Of a stretch of DNA of 64,000 bases, positions 1-12,300 are shown piece by piece (within the stretch, counting starts at the first letter, position 1; every line of letters begins with the position of its first letter). A program made the position numbers and the translations under genes. The notes under the pieces are model-generated. The model saw only the letters and a program-made list of their open reading frames with translations, had not been told where the DNA came from and searched no databases. The stretch spans positions 1,054,001 through 1,118,000 of the forward strand of contig NC_088711.1 of assembly GCF_963576615.1 (NCBI RefSeq). Reading direction: 5' to 3'. This stretch comes from Watersipora subatra. Taxonomy: Eukaryota; Bryozoa; Gymnolaemata; Cheilostomatida; Watersiporidae.

Positions 1-30
1 ATACCAGCTGCAACATTGGATGAAGCCTAG

Positions 31-1135
31 ACTATCAGTAACAAGGAGTACTAAATACAGGTAAACCTGAAGAACCTTATACTAATAGTAACAAGGAGTA
101 TTAAATACAGGTAAACCTGAAGAACCATAGACTAACAGTAACAAGGAGTATTAAATACAGGTAAACCTGAAGAACCATAGACTAGCAGTAACAAGGAGTA
201 TTAAATACAGGTAAACCTGAAGAACCCTAGATTATCAGTAACAAGGAGAATTAAATACAGGTAAACCTGAAGAACCATAGACTATCAGTAACAAGGAGGA
301 TTAAATACAGGTAAACCTGAAGAACCCTATACTATCAGTAACAAGGAGGATTAAATACAGGTAAACCTGAAGAACCATAGACTATCAGTAACAAGGAGGA
401 TTAAATACAGGTAAACCTGAAGAACCCTAGACTATCAGTAACAAGGAGGATTAAATACAGGTAAACCTGAAAAACCATAGACTAGCAGTAACAAGGAGTA
501 TTAAATACAGGTAAACCTGAAGAAGCCTAAACTATCAGTAACAAGAAGTATTAAATACAGGTAAACCTGAAGAACCCTAGACTATCGGTAACATGGAGTA
601 TTAAATACAGGTAAACCTGAAGAATCCTATACTATCAGTAGCAAGGAGTATTAAATACAGGGAAACCTGAAGAACCCTATACTATCCGTAAAAAGGAGTA
701 TTAAATACAGGTAAACCTGAAGAATCCTAGACTATCAGTAACAAGGAGTATTAAATACAGGTAAACCTGAAGAACCCTAAACTATCAGTAACAATGAGTA
801 TTAAATACAGGTAAACCTGAAGAATCCTATACTATCAGTAACAAGGTGTATTAAATACAGGTAAACCTGAAGAATCCTATACTATCAGTAACAAGGAGTA
901 TTAAATACAGGTAAACCAGAAGAAGCTTAGACTATCAGTAACAAGGAGTATTAAATACAGGTAAACCTGAAGAAGCCTAGACTAACAGTAACAAGGAGTA
1001 TTAAATACAGGTAAACCTGAAAAACCATAGACTATCAGTAACAAGGAGTATTAAATACAGGTAAACCTGAAGAACCCTATACTATCAGTAACAAGGAGTA
1101 TTAAATACAGGTAAACCTGAAGAAGCCTAAACTGT
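31..1135. repeat. Minisatellite, 50-bp unit, about 22 copies
   Basis: A head-to-tail array. Each unit contains a 'cagtaacaaggagtattaaa' core followed by 'tacaggtaaacctgaagaa'. Copies differ by point changes only, with no unit-length change that I could see. It starts near the left edge and may continue beyond it. Confidence 0.95.
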
Positions 1136-1269
1136 CAATAATAAAGTGTGGAAAAACATTACGCTGAAACATTACGAGTAAAAATCAGCACTGCTGCAAT
1201 CTTTTCTGCATCAAGAAAAAGACTATTTGTCTATAGCAGCCTAATGCATCAAAACTAACTATAATAATA

Positions 1270-1530
1270 CATCTCATGCTACTACATCCCATGCTAACAC
1301 AACTCCTAATAACACAACTCCTGATAGTACAACTCCTGATAGTACAACTCCTGATAGTACAACTCCTGATAATACAACTCATGATAGTACAACTCCTGAT
1401 AGTACAATTGATAGTACAACTCCTGATAGTACAACTGATAGTACAACTCATGATAGTACAACTCCTGATAGTACAACTCATGATAGTACAACTCATGATA
1501 GTATAAATGATAGCACAACTCATGATAGAA
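1270..1530. repeat. Minisatellite, 15-bp unit (ctgatagtacaactc)
   Basis: About 16 copies, some shortened to 11-12 bp. It makes low-complexity open frames on both strands, which I do not regard as genes. It lies just downstream (minus sense) of the exon at 1605-1698, so it is probably in an intron of that gene. Confidence 0.93.
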
Positions 1531-1604
1531 CTCATGCAACTCCTTTATAGAACAACCACACCATAATAAAACTAAGGTAGCATAATTCCTGACAGTACAA
1601 GTAC

Positions 1605-3583
1605 CTGAAGAGGCAGATGGTAAATTTTCAATAAGCTTAGTTGTTTTCTCTAGAGGCTTTGCAGTGGCTCCATTATGAATATTAGCATCGTTGAACATCT
1701 AAAACATGCACTCAAAGTCTATACTAACACCAGAAAATGTCTAAATTATTAATCATGGATCTAATAGCAAAACATAACTAAGACGCTACCATCATGCACT
1801 TTCATCCAAGTCAAAAGTTGAAACTTGAAAGGCATAACCTAAGAAGAAACAATCTTACTTGAGTTGATGGCGTCGCTGAAAACATTTCATCATCAATAAC
1901 AAAGTTGTCAAGGTCATTTACGGACGACGTAGTCTTTGTAGGCTGGGATCCAGACAGAGCCCTCATAGCGAGTAGGTGCTGATTATTGCCAACTGCTTGA
2001 CCATTGGTCAGGCTTTTAGCTGAGAAAACACCGAGGGCATTTGAGCCGTTCATCATGATGCCTCGTGGGTTGGACTGATGAGAAAGCTGCTGAGGTAAAT
2101 ATACTTGATTTGCCAACAACCTCTGAGACTGCCCTGTCCGCCGCTGTTGTTCAGACCCATAATATTGGGAGAGGGCTGAATCGGGTTGGGGGCTGTATAA
2201 TGGCTGGCCGGAAGCAAAGGCAGTGGAGGTGGCCAACTGGCTTGAAGGTGTTGACAAGTTTCCTCCATTATTCAATAATGGCCTCTGCGTTCTGTTAGGA
2301 GACATACTAGTTGTTCCTTGCGCATACGCCATATAACCATTTTGCATGCCACCTGCAGATGAACAAGTGAATGAAGCGTTGAAAATGTGTTTAAAGGAGG
2401 TGAAGCCAGCAATAAACACACTAACTTATTTCAGCAACGTAATTGTCAAATAGCCAAGACAAAGGATAGTGAAATATGACTTACCTGGATCAGTTGCTAT
2501 CTTACTGCCATATGAATCATGCTTATCTCCGACATTCTCCCTGCGTTCTTTACTTCTGAGCAGGTTGTTTATAATCGTACGCACTTCATTGCTATCGGTT
2601 GAATTAAGAGGGAGCTCATCCATACAGAAACCTTTATCAAGGGCTCCTAAACACATGGCATGTATCTCCTGCAAAATAGGTTACTATTAGCAGAACTCTT
2701 CTAGTTACACAGTTATTTGTTACTACGCTCTTCTAGTCTAGTTATTCAGAAATCCATTCTTCACCAAACATGACTATCCATGCAATGCTTTGTTAAATAT
2801 TAAAAGAACAATTTAATTGTACTATCTCCGGAGTGAACATAGGATTAAACAGTTTCGGCGAATGTGACAAACTAATTAAATGTGAGAAATGCTATCAAAA
2901 ACATTCCAATAATTTTCACATTTTACAAAACAGAATCAAAGTTATCTTAATCACGTCATTTGTTCATTGTTTGTAAAACTTCTGTTATTTCCGTAGTCCA
3001 ATTATTTTTGGGTCGTCAGTAAATCTGGCTTAAAAGTTCCTAAAAGGTCCCATAACGATTGCCTAAAAAGAGAAATCATATTGGACTCGAAAAACTATGG
3101 CATGTAGCTGATCGATAATGAGGGGTGATGGGCTAGGGACAATATAAGACTATCAGTTTATGATCTACTCGGACTCACCTTAGCTGAGTCTATCCTCATA
3201 TTTATATCACTAGTCCTTTTTTGGAACTCATCCTTGAGGCGCCGCTCCTGGTCTGGCAGATTGCTGTATAAATTCTTTTTTGCTATATACTCTTGTTCGG
3301 CCACATTAGTGGCATTCTGCATCTTTTCAATATAACTCTCTAATTTGAGATTTAAATATGCTTTCTGCAACAAATGTTAACTAGTAGTTAGTTGTTTCAT
3401 AAAAGACACTAGCATCAGTAGCAAGTAAAATTCTAAAAAGCATACGCTGAAAAACACGTACAGAAGTAGTCGAATACGGAAGCTTAAGCTACGTGTTCTC
3501 ACCTCTGCTTTTATTGCCCGTTCTATGGCAGCTTCCAGGGCTGACTGGCGCATTTTCTGTGAACTAAGGCTATCATCTGACAT
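1605..3583 (-). CDS. Uncharacterised coiled-coil protein, 5 exons, 3' end outside window
   Basis: I do not recognise the family. Five exons join in phase on the minus strand: 3583-3503, 3364-3179, 2668-2485, 2352-1859 and 1698-1605. Donors are GTGAGA, GTGAGT, GTAAGT, GTAAGA and GTACTT; the four acceptors end in CAG or TAG. The start is the ATG at 3583-3581, opening MSDDSLSSQKMRQ. The 346 or so codons visible show two parts. The N-terminal ~150 residues are highly charged and helical, coiled-coil-like, with the Gln/Lys/Glu pattern 'LPDQERRLKDEFQKR'. The rest is a low-complexity Ser/Gln/Asn-rich tail holding a short acidic patch, 'DLDNFVIDDEMF'. The last visible exon ends in phase 1, so at least one more exon lies left of the window. 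This looks like a scaffold or adaptor architecture, but no function can be assigned. Confidence 0.7.
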
Positions 3584-4132
3584 TGTAAAAAGCTGCAAGA
3601 GAAGCAAGAGCTGAATCATATACATGTAGTAACAGACCTAATGTGTGAGCTTCATTAGCTCTGAAGTAATTCGAGATATTAATAATGGGGATATCAGTTA
3701 TTAGAAAAAAATATCCAGCTGTTTTATGATTTTGCAATAAAAAATGTCTACAAGAAAAAGCCGCCTGACAAGTGAATATTGCTTGTCAGGTTTGTCCTTT
3801 TGCTCAACGTTATAACTCATCATTTTCTACTAGAAACACTAGAACTATGAGTAAGCATACAGGGGGCAGTGATAAGACATGCATACTACACAGAATCACA
3901 AAATGTGTTCAAGTTATTGCAAGCGAATGGCGTATATGAAAAACCAGAAAAGAATTGGAAAAACTTTTCGAAGAACTTTACTTTAGTGTTTGAAGAATGT
4001 TTCATCACCATATCCATATTTCATGGATGGAAAACAGCTTTGCTAACAGGTTAACAACTTTGACTAAGAAAATGGTGCACCAATTGAAAGTAGCCTTAGG
4101 GTAAGGGTTGACAGCCTACCATATTTAGTAAC
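3584..4132. other. Intergenic, 5' flank of the minus-strand coiled-coil gene
   Basis: AT-rich sequence with no convincing ORF. A short hairpin (ctgacaag / cttgtcag) lies near 3767-3788. It should hold the 5' UTR and promoter of the gene ending at 3583, but no TATA box or other element can be called with confidence. Confidence 0.4.
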
Positions 4133-4793
4133 TACAGTCAAACATGGATAACTCGAACTTCACGGGACCGAGCAAAAGTGTTCGAATTATCAGAGCATTC
4201 AAGTTATCAGAGCACTGTCACAAGTCCATGTATTTACTTATTTATTAGTAGATACATGTACATATGCAAACTATAATATAAATCAAAAGCACAAATGGCT
4301 TGTTTCAAATTAAATGCTTCTAATGTAAAGTTTAAAACGTTTTTATCAAAAAGTATAGAGATTATTCTATCACTTGAGATTGGTTTGTTGTTTGAGGTGA
4401 TGTTATTGCCAGGACGTTTTTTTAGATTGACATTGGCAAAAATTGATCGTTGTTGAAATGCTCAAAAGAAAAGACATCTTTTTCTTTTGAGCGTTTTCCC
4501 CACGATCAATTTTGCCGAGTTTTTTTGAAGTTTATGCAACTTCAAGAAAAAGTTACCAAAGAAAAATCCCTTACTTTACCTGGGATTCGTTAAGAGCAAC
4601 ACTCCGAGGCAGTTCAATTAAAAGTTTTACGAGGTTTAACGGTACATTGTATATCACTCACGCTTTTTGAATGGATACTTATTGAATGTACACACGTATT
4701 CTGTGTTTAGGTCAAACGATGAATAGTTTTTTTTAGCTATGACAACGTATACGTTTAATAAAAACAATTTTAAGACGTTTTAAACATTCAACA

Positions 4794-4829
4794 TTCCGAC
4801 GTTGATTCAACACGGAATCAACGTCGGAA
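4794..4829. repeat. Perfect 14-bp hairpin inside transposon copy 1
   Basis: ttccgacgttgatt at 4794-4807 is the exact reverse complement of aatcaacgtcggaa at 4816-4829, with an 8-nt loop. Confidence 0.85.
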
Positions 4830-4839
4830 AACTATTCGT

Positions 4840-4959
4840 CACGGGCTAGCCGGGTCACGCACTCAATAATCTTCGCCACGCACATACAAAACAACATGCT
4901 GTTTTTGTTTTGTATGTGCGTGGCGAAAATCCTTGCGCGCGTGACCCGGCAAGCCCGTG
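4840..4959. repeat. Nested inverted repeat inside transposon copy 1
   Basis: The outer arms, 4840-4860 and 4939-4959, are about 21 bp with one or two mismatches. The inner arms, 4872-4893 and 4906-4927, are about 22 bp and perfect. The whole 120 bp can fold into one long hairpin. It is GC-richer than its surroundings and absent from the two related transposon copies. Confidence 0.85.
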
Positions 4960-5497
4960 CTATTAATCGTATAGCAGTATAAATCAAATTTGACCAAACC
5001 TTTAGAAAAGTCGTTGACAAAATTATTTTGCCGATGGTGGTAATAACAACGCTTATGAATTACGAAAAGATGAGGTTTACCTCTATGGCTTTGAATAAAG
5101 TGATTTTCTAAAGCGATAACAACCGTTTCGGTAGCCGTTGGGCAAAAAAACAGTTCGAATTAACAGTGTTGAGTTCGAGTTATCTATAGCAATTTATCAT
5201 TACGTGGGAACGGACCAAAGAAACCGTTCGAATTAACCATGTTTTCGAGCTATCCGTGGCCGAGTAATCCATGTTTGACTGTATATAGATACAGGTATAT
5301 TTCATGCATTCAATGCAACGACATGGTCTCACAATAACAGCCTCTTTAGTAATATACGCGTAGATGGTAGCCAATTATTTTTATAAACATTATGCCACAA
5401 ATTAGGCCATGTCTTTGTATGGCTTTTACGCTACCATAAATTGGTTTACAATTTCCTATTCTCTTTGTTCTCCTCATGGTTCTCAAAATAATGAATA

Positions 5498-6171
5498 CCC
5501 TACAGGATGAAAATATTCGCGGAGTTAAGTTTCGCGCAAATTGCCTTCTTCATGCATATTCGCGGACTAATTTATTCACGGATGAACACAATCACTCTCT
5601 ATTAAGGGTTAACTCTATTGCAGCTACCAATACAGTTAACCCACGTGTTTAGGTTTCTATTTAGCTGACAACTACAAGTCGATCATGCTAAGTATCAATA
5701 GCTGAAGTATTGAATGAAAGCGATCAGTTTTTAAACAAGAGAATGAACTAACGCAGTTAATTATGGAAAAACGTATCTGCATTGCAAATCAAAACATACC
5801 ATAATGTCCAGATCGGAATCATTATCGTCATCAACTTCGGTATTAGAGGCTGATGGAGTCGATTTTAATGTAAAAAAAGTTTTTGCGATGACGACGCCAT
5901 GCCGAATAACTTGTGACAACCTTGAATAATTTTGTAAAGTGTGATGCATTGGTAATGGGATTAACTCAAAGCCTCGGCGATGATTTTTTTAAAATTTGAA
6001 CCTCAGCTATGTTTACTATTTCTGCCTAGCGGCTTTTTTTAATTTGAGGCAGTAGTTATGTTCCCTTGTGTTTAAAAATAGAACTAAATATTCGCGGAAA
6101 TTAATAATTCCCAGAATAGACTGTTCGCGAAATCACAAATTAAACCCATCGAATACTTTCATCCTGTAGGG
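5498..6171. mobile_element. MITE, 674 bp, TA target duplication
   Basis: The terminal inverted repeats are CCCTACAGGATGAAAATATTC on the left (5498) and, with one mismatch, GAATACTTTCATCCTGTAGGG on the right (ends 6171). TA lies on both sides. Subterminal 'ttcgcgg/ttcgcg' motifs are repeated. There is no transposase frame. The ends differ from those of the element at 4135, so this is a separate family. Confidence 0.8.
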
Positions 6172-6173
6172 TA

Positions 6174-7268
6174 TATGCTAATAATAAAATGATGCTACTT
6201 CTCAAACAAGCAACATTAATTCTAGCAAGTGTATAAACCAGAAATCTTGTTGAGATCGTCATCACTTCTTTTGATGAAGTTTGATACATTTACATTCATC
6301 CTCTTGTGAAAAAACACGTGTTACATAAAACCTTGTATGCTATTAGCCATGTATCCCAGGCATATAAATATACCGCTACATGACTTCTCTGTGCTACCTA
6401 CAGCATATATATATATTTTGTTGACTTTGTGAAACGCCCTGGAGAGCAAAGCTTAAAGCTTATCCTCCAGTTTTTTTTATGTATCCTCTCTTTTAAAAAC
6501 CATATTTTTACAACTTTAATATACTTGTTTATTTTTAGGAGTTTGTAAATTTCTGCACAGCTCTGAAAGTGATTAAGTTTTAACACTTCATGCTTAGTTT
6601 GACAGTAAAAAGAATGGTCGAGCGCTGATTCTGTATTCTAAAAAAGAATTTTCGAATTTGTTGTTTAATGAGAGACAGGCCTTTCAATGTGTTTTATTTA
6701 AACTTTATGGCTACCAAAAAGTTTCTACAAAAGACTTTATATAATTGACTAAAACTTTTTATGTTGTACATTAAATTTCCCTTGAAAAACTTTTGTCGAG
6801 TGTTGAGTATAATAAAAAACTGTATTTTAAAGTTATATGGATAAGTTCGCATTGAGTAACTCAGTTTTTTATGCCAGGTACTTTATTGTGCTCTGATGAT
6901 TTTTTTAATTTCTCAAATTGATGATATTTGTGATGAGTTATTCAACTGTTCACTCCGATATGTCACTATAATAATCGTAGAGACTGTTAAAAAAAGGAGT
7001 TGTTATGGACGTTACATGTGTGGGATTATCAATTATAGTAAACATTTGCTGCAAGCATAGCTCAATAGAAAAGTTCATGAGAGGTAGTTTCCAACTGACA
7101 ATTTACAGAAAATAAGAAGCTAACAATATTTCTGCCCTTTCAACAGCATAAGACGAGCAACAAACATGTTTTTTCAGTAAAAAAAACTCGCCGGTACCAA
7201 GAATTGGAAAGCGGTGTGCTGTACTGAACTGAATGTGATTAGTAAACTAATTGTATCCAGAAGTATAT
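6174..7268. other. Intergenic, no gene seen
   Basis: AT-rich sequence with only short chance ORFs. No RNA gene or repeat array was recognised, apart from small A/T runs. Confidence 0.4.
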
Positions 7269-8090
7269 ATATATATATATATATTCGAATCTGTCCAATA
7301 CGCCCGAGGGCATTATATGAACATAAAATTTGAGATAAAATGATTGATAAGAACGCTAAAACCTAATTTGTTGCAACACTAAGATCGTATTAAAAACTGA
7401 GGGAGTCATCAACGCCCTGACCCACAACATTCGGTGCCATTCTATTATAAAAAGAGTGCCTATATTGGTCTATCCTAAAATGTGGGTGGACTACTCCATG
7501 ACGGGTTTGGTGGGATGGGTTAAAAGAGATATAGTTATTGAGGTCTAGTTCATATAGACCAAACTCAATTCTTTTTAAAAATTTCAAATCCAAATCTTCT
7601 CTTCTATCTTTTAGTTCTTGGATGTTATTTACACGCATGCACTCTGTGACACTATCCATAGGCCCGAGTCTGAAAATCCATCGAACCCCCCGTCTTTGAA
7701 TTGTTTCTAATTTGTCAGTTAAGCCTTTTGCGTGCGGTGACCATACCTGACAGGCATATTCGAGTAATGGTCGAACAATTGTGTTATAGGCGACAATTTT
7801 TGTTGATATGCTTGCATTAAAAAGGCAGCGTCGGATAAGTCCGAGTGCCTTATTACTTTTCTTAGTAATGTTTAAAATATGCTCGTGCCACTTGATGTCG
7901 CTTTGTATGAAAACCCCCAAATATTTCAGACCATTCGCCTGTGGTATAAAAATTCCGTTCATAAAAAGTTTAAAATCTGGTGTCGACCTGCCCACCTGCA
8001 TGTGGATACACTTTTCTGGATTAAATGTCATGCCCCACTGTGTGGCCCAATGCTGTAATGCTGTAACGTTAGTCTGCAAAGCCAAAACAA
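7269..8090 (-). mobile_element. 5'-truncated non-LTR retrotransposon (LINE), reverse transcriptase C-terminus
   Basis: A minus-strand frame (about 8075-7390) encodes the end of a LINE reverse transcriptase. It has the 'W...FNPEKC' block followed by 'YLGV.I..D..W..HI' and 'RPLLEYACQVWSPH....L..IQRR..RW', typical of CR1/Jockey/L2-type elements. The catalytic fingers and palm, including FADD, are missing, so this is a 5'-truncated dead copy. The 3' tail runs into a (TA)n microsatellite at 7268-7283, where the element probably ends. At its truncated 5' side it meets an A/C-rich 'caaaaac' repeat (8083-8125). The frame itself has no stop codons, which suggests a fairly recent insertion. Confidence 0.85.
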
Positions 8091-8125
8091 AAACAAAAAC
8101 CAAAAGTACCAAAACAAAAACAAGT

Positions 8126-9342
8126 TTACTTATTTGAAAATTAATACAACGATTAAAGACAAATTAAGTGCGCTAGATAAAGCTTTCTAAAGATTAATAC
8201 AAAAAACAATTATAGTCCTTTCACATTAGACTTCCTAAATTGCTTCGATATTGCTAAAACTTGAGACACAGGTCAGGATGTTGCAAAGGTAATACAGTTA
8301 ACATCGTATTAATATAATTTATTGTCATTTGACCGTATTGTACAGCGTTTGGTTTATTTCAACATTTGAAATAGACAACTTGTATACCAGTTATTTACGG
8401 TTAGGTATTTTCATAACTAAGCATATCATGAGATTCGATAGGCCACGAGCAAGTATTTAGCGAGCATCTTTAAAGTGCATGTACATAGATAGGATGAGAG
8501 CTGAAACATTTTCCTTACGAGTTGTATATGACAGTGCAGTCTTAAACCCATCCATAATTTTTTTCCATTATCTAAGCATTGTTTAATATTTTGTATTTTA
8601 AACGTTAGAAACTTTTCGATTACGGTATATATTGGCCTTAACCAATTTTAGATCGATAAAGATCCTCGGTTCCTACTTATTCCTAGTCAGAAAGATAAAA
8701 GATTATAATCAACTCTGCAACTTACGAAACCCCAACATCATACAGTTAACACGTTTATTCGAAGCAGAAGAGTATACTTTTAATTAGATCGTATAATAAC
8801 CAACATAAATTTAAACGTTATCCAACCTGTGGGGAAATCAAAAATTTCCAACAGCCACGCAATATAAGTGAGTTTTACACCTAGACCGGGTAATGCAAGA
8901 AACTGAATTAGCGATGCGTCTCGACAATAAAAATTGACGCTGTCGTTAGGTCTATTTGTAAATCAGAACATAGAGCAGATATTCGGACTACCTTATGCAG
9001 TAACCAACCAATTTTTCTATATGTAGCGCATTATTTCTAAGCAGTTATCTCCCCTTTAAAACGCCATAGAGTTAGGAGTGATGTGCTGGTTCAAACTAAA
9101 TAAACTAAAGCCTTTTATTTCTATACATGTATCTTGATTTAAAAACGGTCAATCATAGCGGAGTGGATCAGACCGCCGAACTTTTTCATTTGTTGCTAAG
9201 GACATCACATCGCGTCTCAAACAAAACCTCATGTGGGTTATTCTGGAAAATTCCCGAAAAGTTTGACTTTTTTTCATTCATCGAGCTCTGATAATTACGT
9301 ATAGATTCGATTAGGGATATCAGCTTGTTATATAAAACTGCA
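8126..9342. promoter_or_regulatory. Intergenic region upstream of TTC12, presumed promoter
   Basis: No ORF or repeat array of note. The last 150 bp or so before the ATG at 9343 should include the 5' UTR. I see no clear TATA box or initiator, so the promoter is assigned by position only. Confidence 0.35.
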
Positions 9343-12300
9343 ATGGATTTTGACAACAAAGAAAAACTTGAAGGCTTTCTTGGCAACGTTGATAAAATTA
9401 GTAAGTGCTCAATTGGAATATTTTGTTTCTTGTCGTTGCGATTTCATTTATAGCTCTTTTGAATCGACATACGTATATCTATAGCTTTCATATGCCTTTT
9501 TGTAGCTAGTTGTTACGAAGTTTTAAAATAATGACTAAAGGTACTGGGTTTTTGATTAAAGCTAGCTATATTAGTCTGATAAGCCAGCAATCCTTTAGCC
9601 AATTACCATATAGCGCTGAGGGCATTAACCCTATGGGTAAAAAATTTAAATATTTAGCAGATAGATAACAGATAAAAATACATGTGAAATGTTTGTTTGT
9701 GGAATGTTTATATATTTATATTGAAGTTATCTCAAGAATCAATTTATCACTTTGATTCCCCTAGTTATAAAACTCCATTACCCGTCAAAAGTACTCGCAG
9801 TGTTAAACAGAGTTGAATTTTTGTCATACACTTGACAGCACCATGTAATTTACTGTAAATATATGAACACTGGAGCTGCAGGTACTTGAATGGATATAAA
9901 TTTAGCGAAAAACTAAGATTGCCAGGATGAGCACTTTCTGAGATTTTAGTCAAGTCTGATGGAGGAGAGGCTGGCCATTAAGTTATTTGAGAGGTAGAGG
10001 CCGATAACACAGAATCAGATATGAAGCAATACATTATCTTAAGAGTGGGCCATCACACATACTCTTGGGTGGATTGATACACAGCACAGACTTGGGGGCA
10101 AGCCTGTATAGGAATTAGATGATCAGTTAATGCAGAGTCGACAGATGAACCCTTGAAGGGTTTGATACGCAGATTCTAAGATGTGCTGACACATCAGTTT
10201 GAGGTTGAGCAGATACACTAATGAGAATGTGAGTTGCTAAACATCTCGCAGTTAAGCTGTAAACTTGGATGCACTCATGGTGTAATGATCTGCCCTAGGA
10301 ATAATTTATAGCAGATATAAAAAAATAATATTAGAAAATATTCGTGAATACTTTACCAAGCAGTTATCTTGGTAATACTTAGCCGGTTTCAAATAAACCA
10401 AAATAGTTTCACACTATGTGGCTTTCATAAAATGGACATTTAAGTCATGGAGTCAGAAATCCAAAGTGAGCAAATTATAGGTTGACTGGACAGATGCATT
10501 ACTCAGGCCTTGCACAAAGTGGTTGTAAAAGATAAAGTCACCATCTCATACTTGATGCATTGACACAGCAAGTATGGAGAATGGTGACACTTCTTTCTCT
10601 GAAGAATACGACCCCTACTGACTCAATACACACTGCTGTAAACTCGCAGTCTATGATGTGTGCTGTATTATGTCGTGATTGCAATGTTTTGAACGTCAGC
10701 AAAATTTATTGTTGTTAAATTCTTTTTCTAAAAATACTCAGATATTTTGTAAGCAAGTCATGACACATCTTCAATTTATAATTGCATTAAAATATAAAAA
10801 CTGTTTATTTTTTTATTATTGTTAAATACACTTATGTGATTTATTGTTTAGGTAGCAGCGTAAATGTAGTCAAACAGCATTTAATGTACCATTGCGCAGT
10901 ACACGGACAAAGGGAGACAAATTCAAATATTGTTGTCATAAATCCCAATATGAAAAAAATCACACCTATACAACAGTTTGTTTGACCTGTTTGAAAAGTC
11001 AAAACTTTATCTTATTCTAGTCTGCTGCTGATAGGTTAGTATAAGAGAGCAATATTGAGAACTGCTGTTGATAGGTTAGTATGAAAGAGCAAGAAGGTAG
11101 TAGAGTGACTGGTTCTTATTATAATTTGGGCATATTTCGCTCAGCATCCAATGTCTCACCTACCGACTGAATTTGAGCACGCTCGTTAGTCTCACAAAAT
11201 GTTGTTAACAACTGCATCAGTTTGATGCTAGAGTGCTAGGTTTGATGCTTAGCAATAACGGAGTTGTTCTGCTATATAGAATTCCAATATGTTGTTAAAA
11301 CATGTAAGGTTAAATTTATTTCCCTAAGAAACTCTTTATTTAGATTCTGAGTAGAAATTGCCTATGAAACAAGCAAGCGAACTAGACATTAGATTTTCAT
11401 AGTGAGAAATTCCACCCAGTTCAAGAATCTCATATTTTGGTCTGTATTAGTAGGTTGTGACATTTAGTAACCATACAACAAACGACTAACAGATAAAATG
11501 TCAGTACAACTATTAATTTGTACCCCAAATATTTGAAATTTTATTCTGAAAGTACATTATCTAAATCAAAACAGCTGGTACATAATCACATATGAATAGA
11601 GTGTCAGAGCTTCCTTAAAACTGTGAAATGTTTTCTGCGGACTTCGCATGCTTAATATGCATGTAATTCTAACAAGAAAATGGCACACCTTTGTGGTAGC
11701 AGTAGAAAGTTTTTTCTTAACATTTATGTCGTAGAGGTGAGATATATATAAGGTGTATTCTACACTATATAAGGTGAGATTCCCATGCGAGGAAACAAGC
11801 ACAAACCCCAAGTTTTCAATCTTTTTTGAATCTCAATATTTGTCTCTCCGCTTATGGCAATAAAGTTTAAGGAATTAAAAATCCACTGCGCACTGGTTTT
11901 GAACTCATAACCTCCAGTTCCACAGACAGGCATTTATCCAATACACTACAACGTACAACACGCTTATTCCGCATGCCAATCTTTAATGACTTCATCTAAA
12001 CTCTGCCGGTAGCGTTCTTCTGCACACCAGAAGAGAAATGCGTGCCCATACGAAAAAGAAAACGTATCTAGCAAGCATATTGCAATCAGTATAGATCTGT
12101 AGTAGGCACTGCAGCGGTACAGTATGAATTACACAGAAATAGACAAAAACCCTTTCATTTAAAAGTTAGCATGGTAAATGTTGTATATGTTGATTAAAAA
12201 TGAATCTTTTGAGCAAAAGCTTTTTTATTATTCGTGCAGCGCTGAGCATTCAGCTGGTCTTTTTATTTATATATATACATATATATATCTCATTGTTTAT

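Larger units (their letters stand above)
4135..5281. mobile_element. Non-autonomous Tc1/mariner-type element (pogo/Tigger-like ends), copy 1
   Basis: The ends are inverted repeats: CAGTCAAACATGGAT on the left and ATCCATGTTTGACTG on the right. Both are flanked by TA, the target duplication of this superfamily. Further inside, 'gttcgaatta' motifs recur near both ends. It is 1147 bp with no transposase frame. Related copies lie at 15768-16529 and 16800-17422. Compared with these, copy 1 carries about 400 bp of different central sequence (near 4550-4985) that includes two strong hairpins. Confidence 0.8.
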
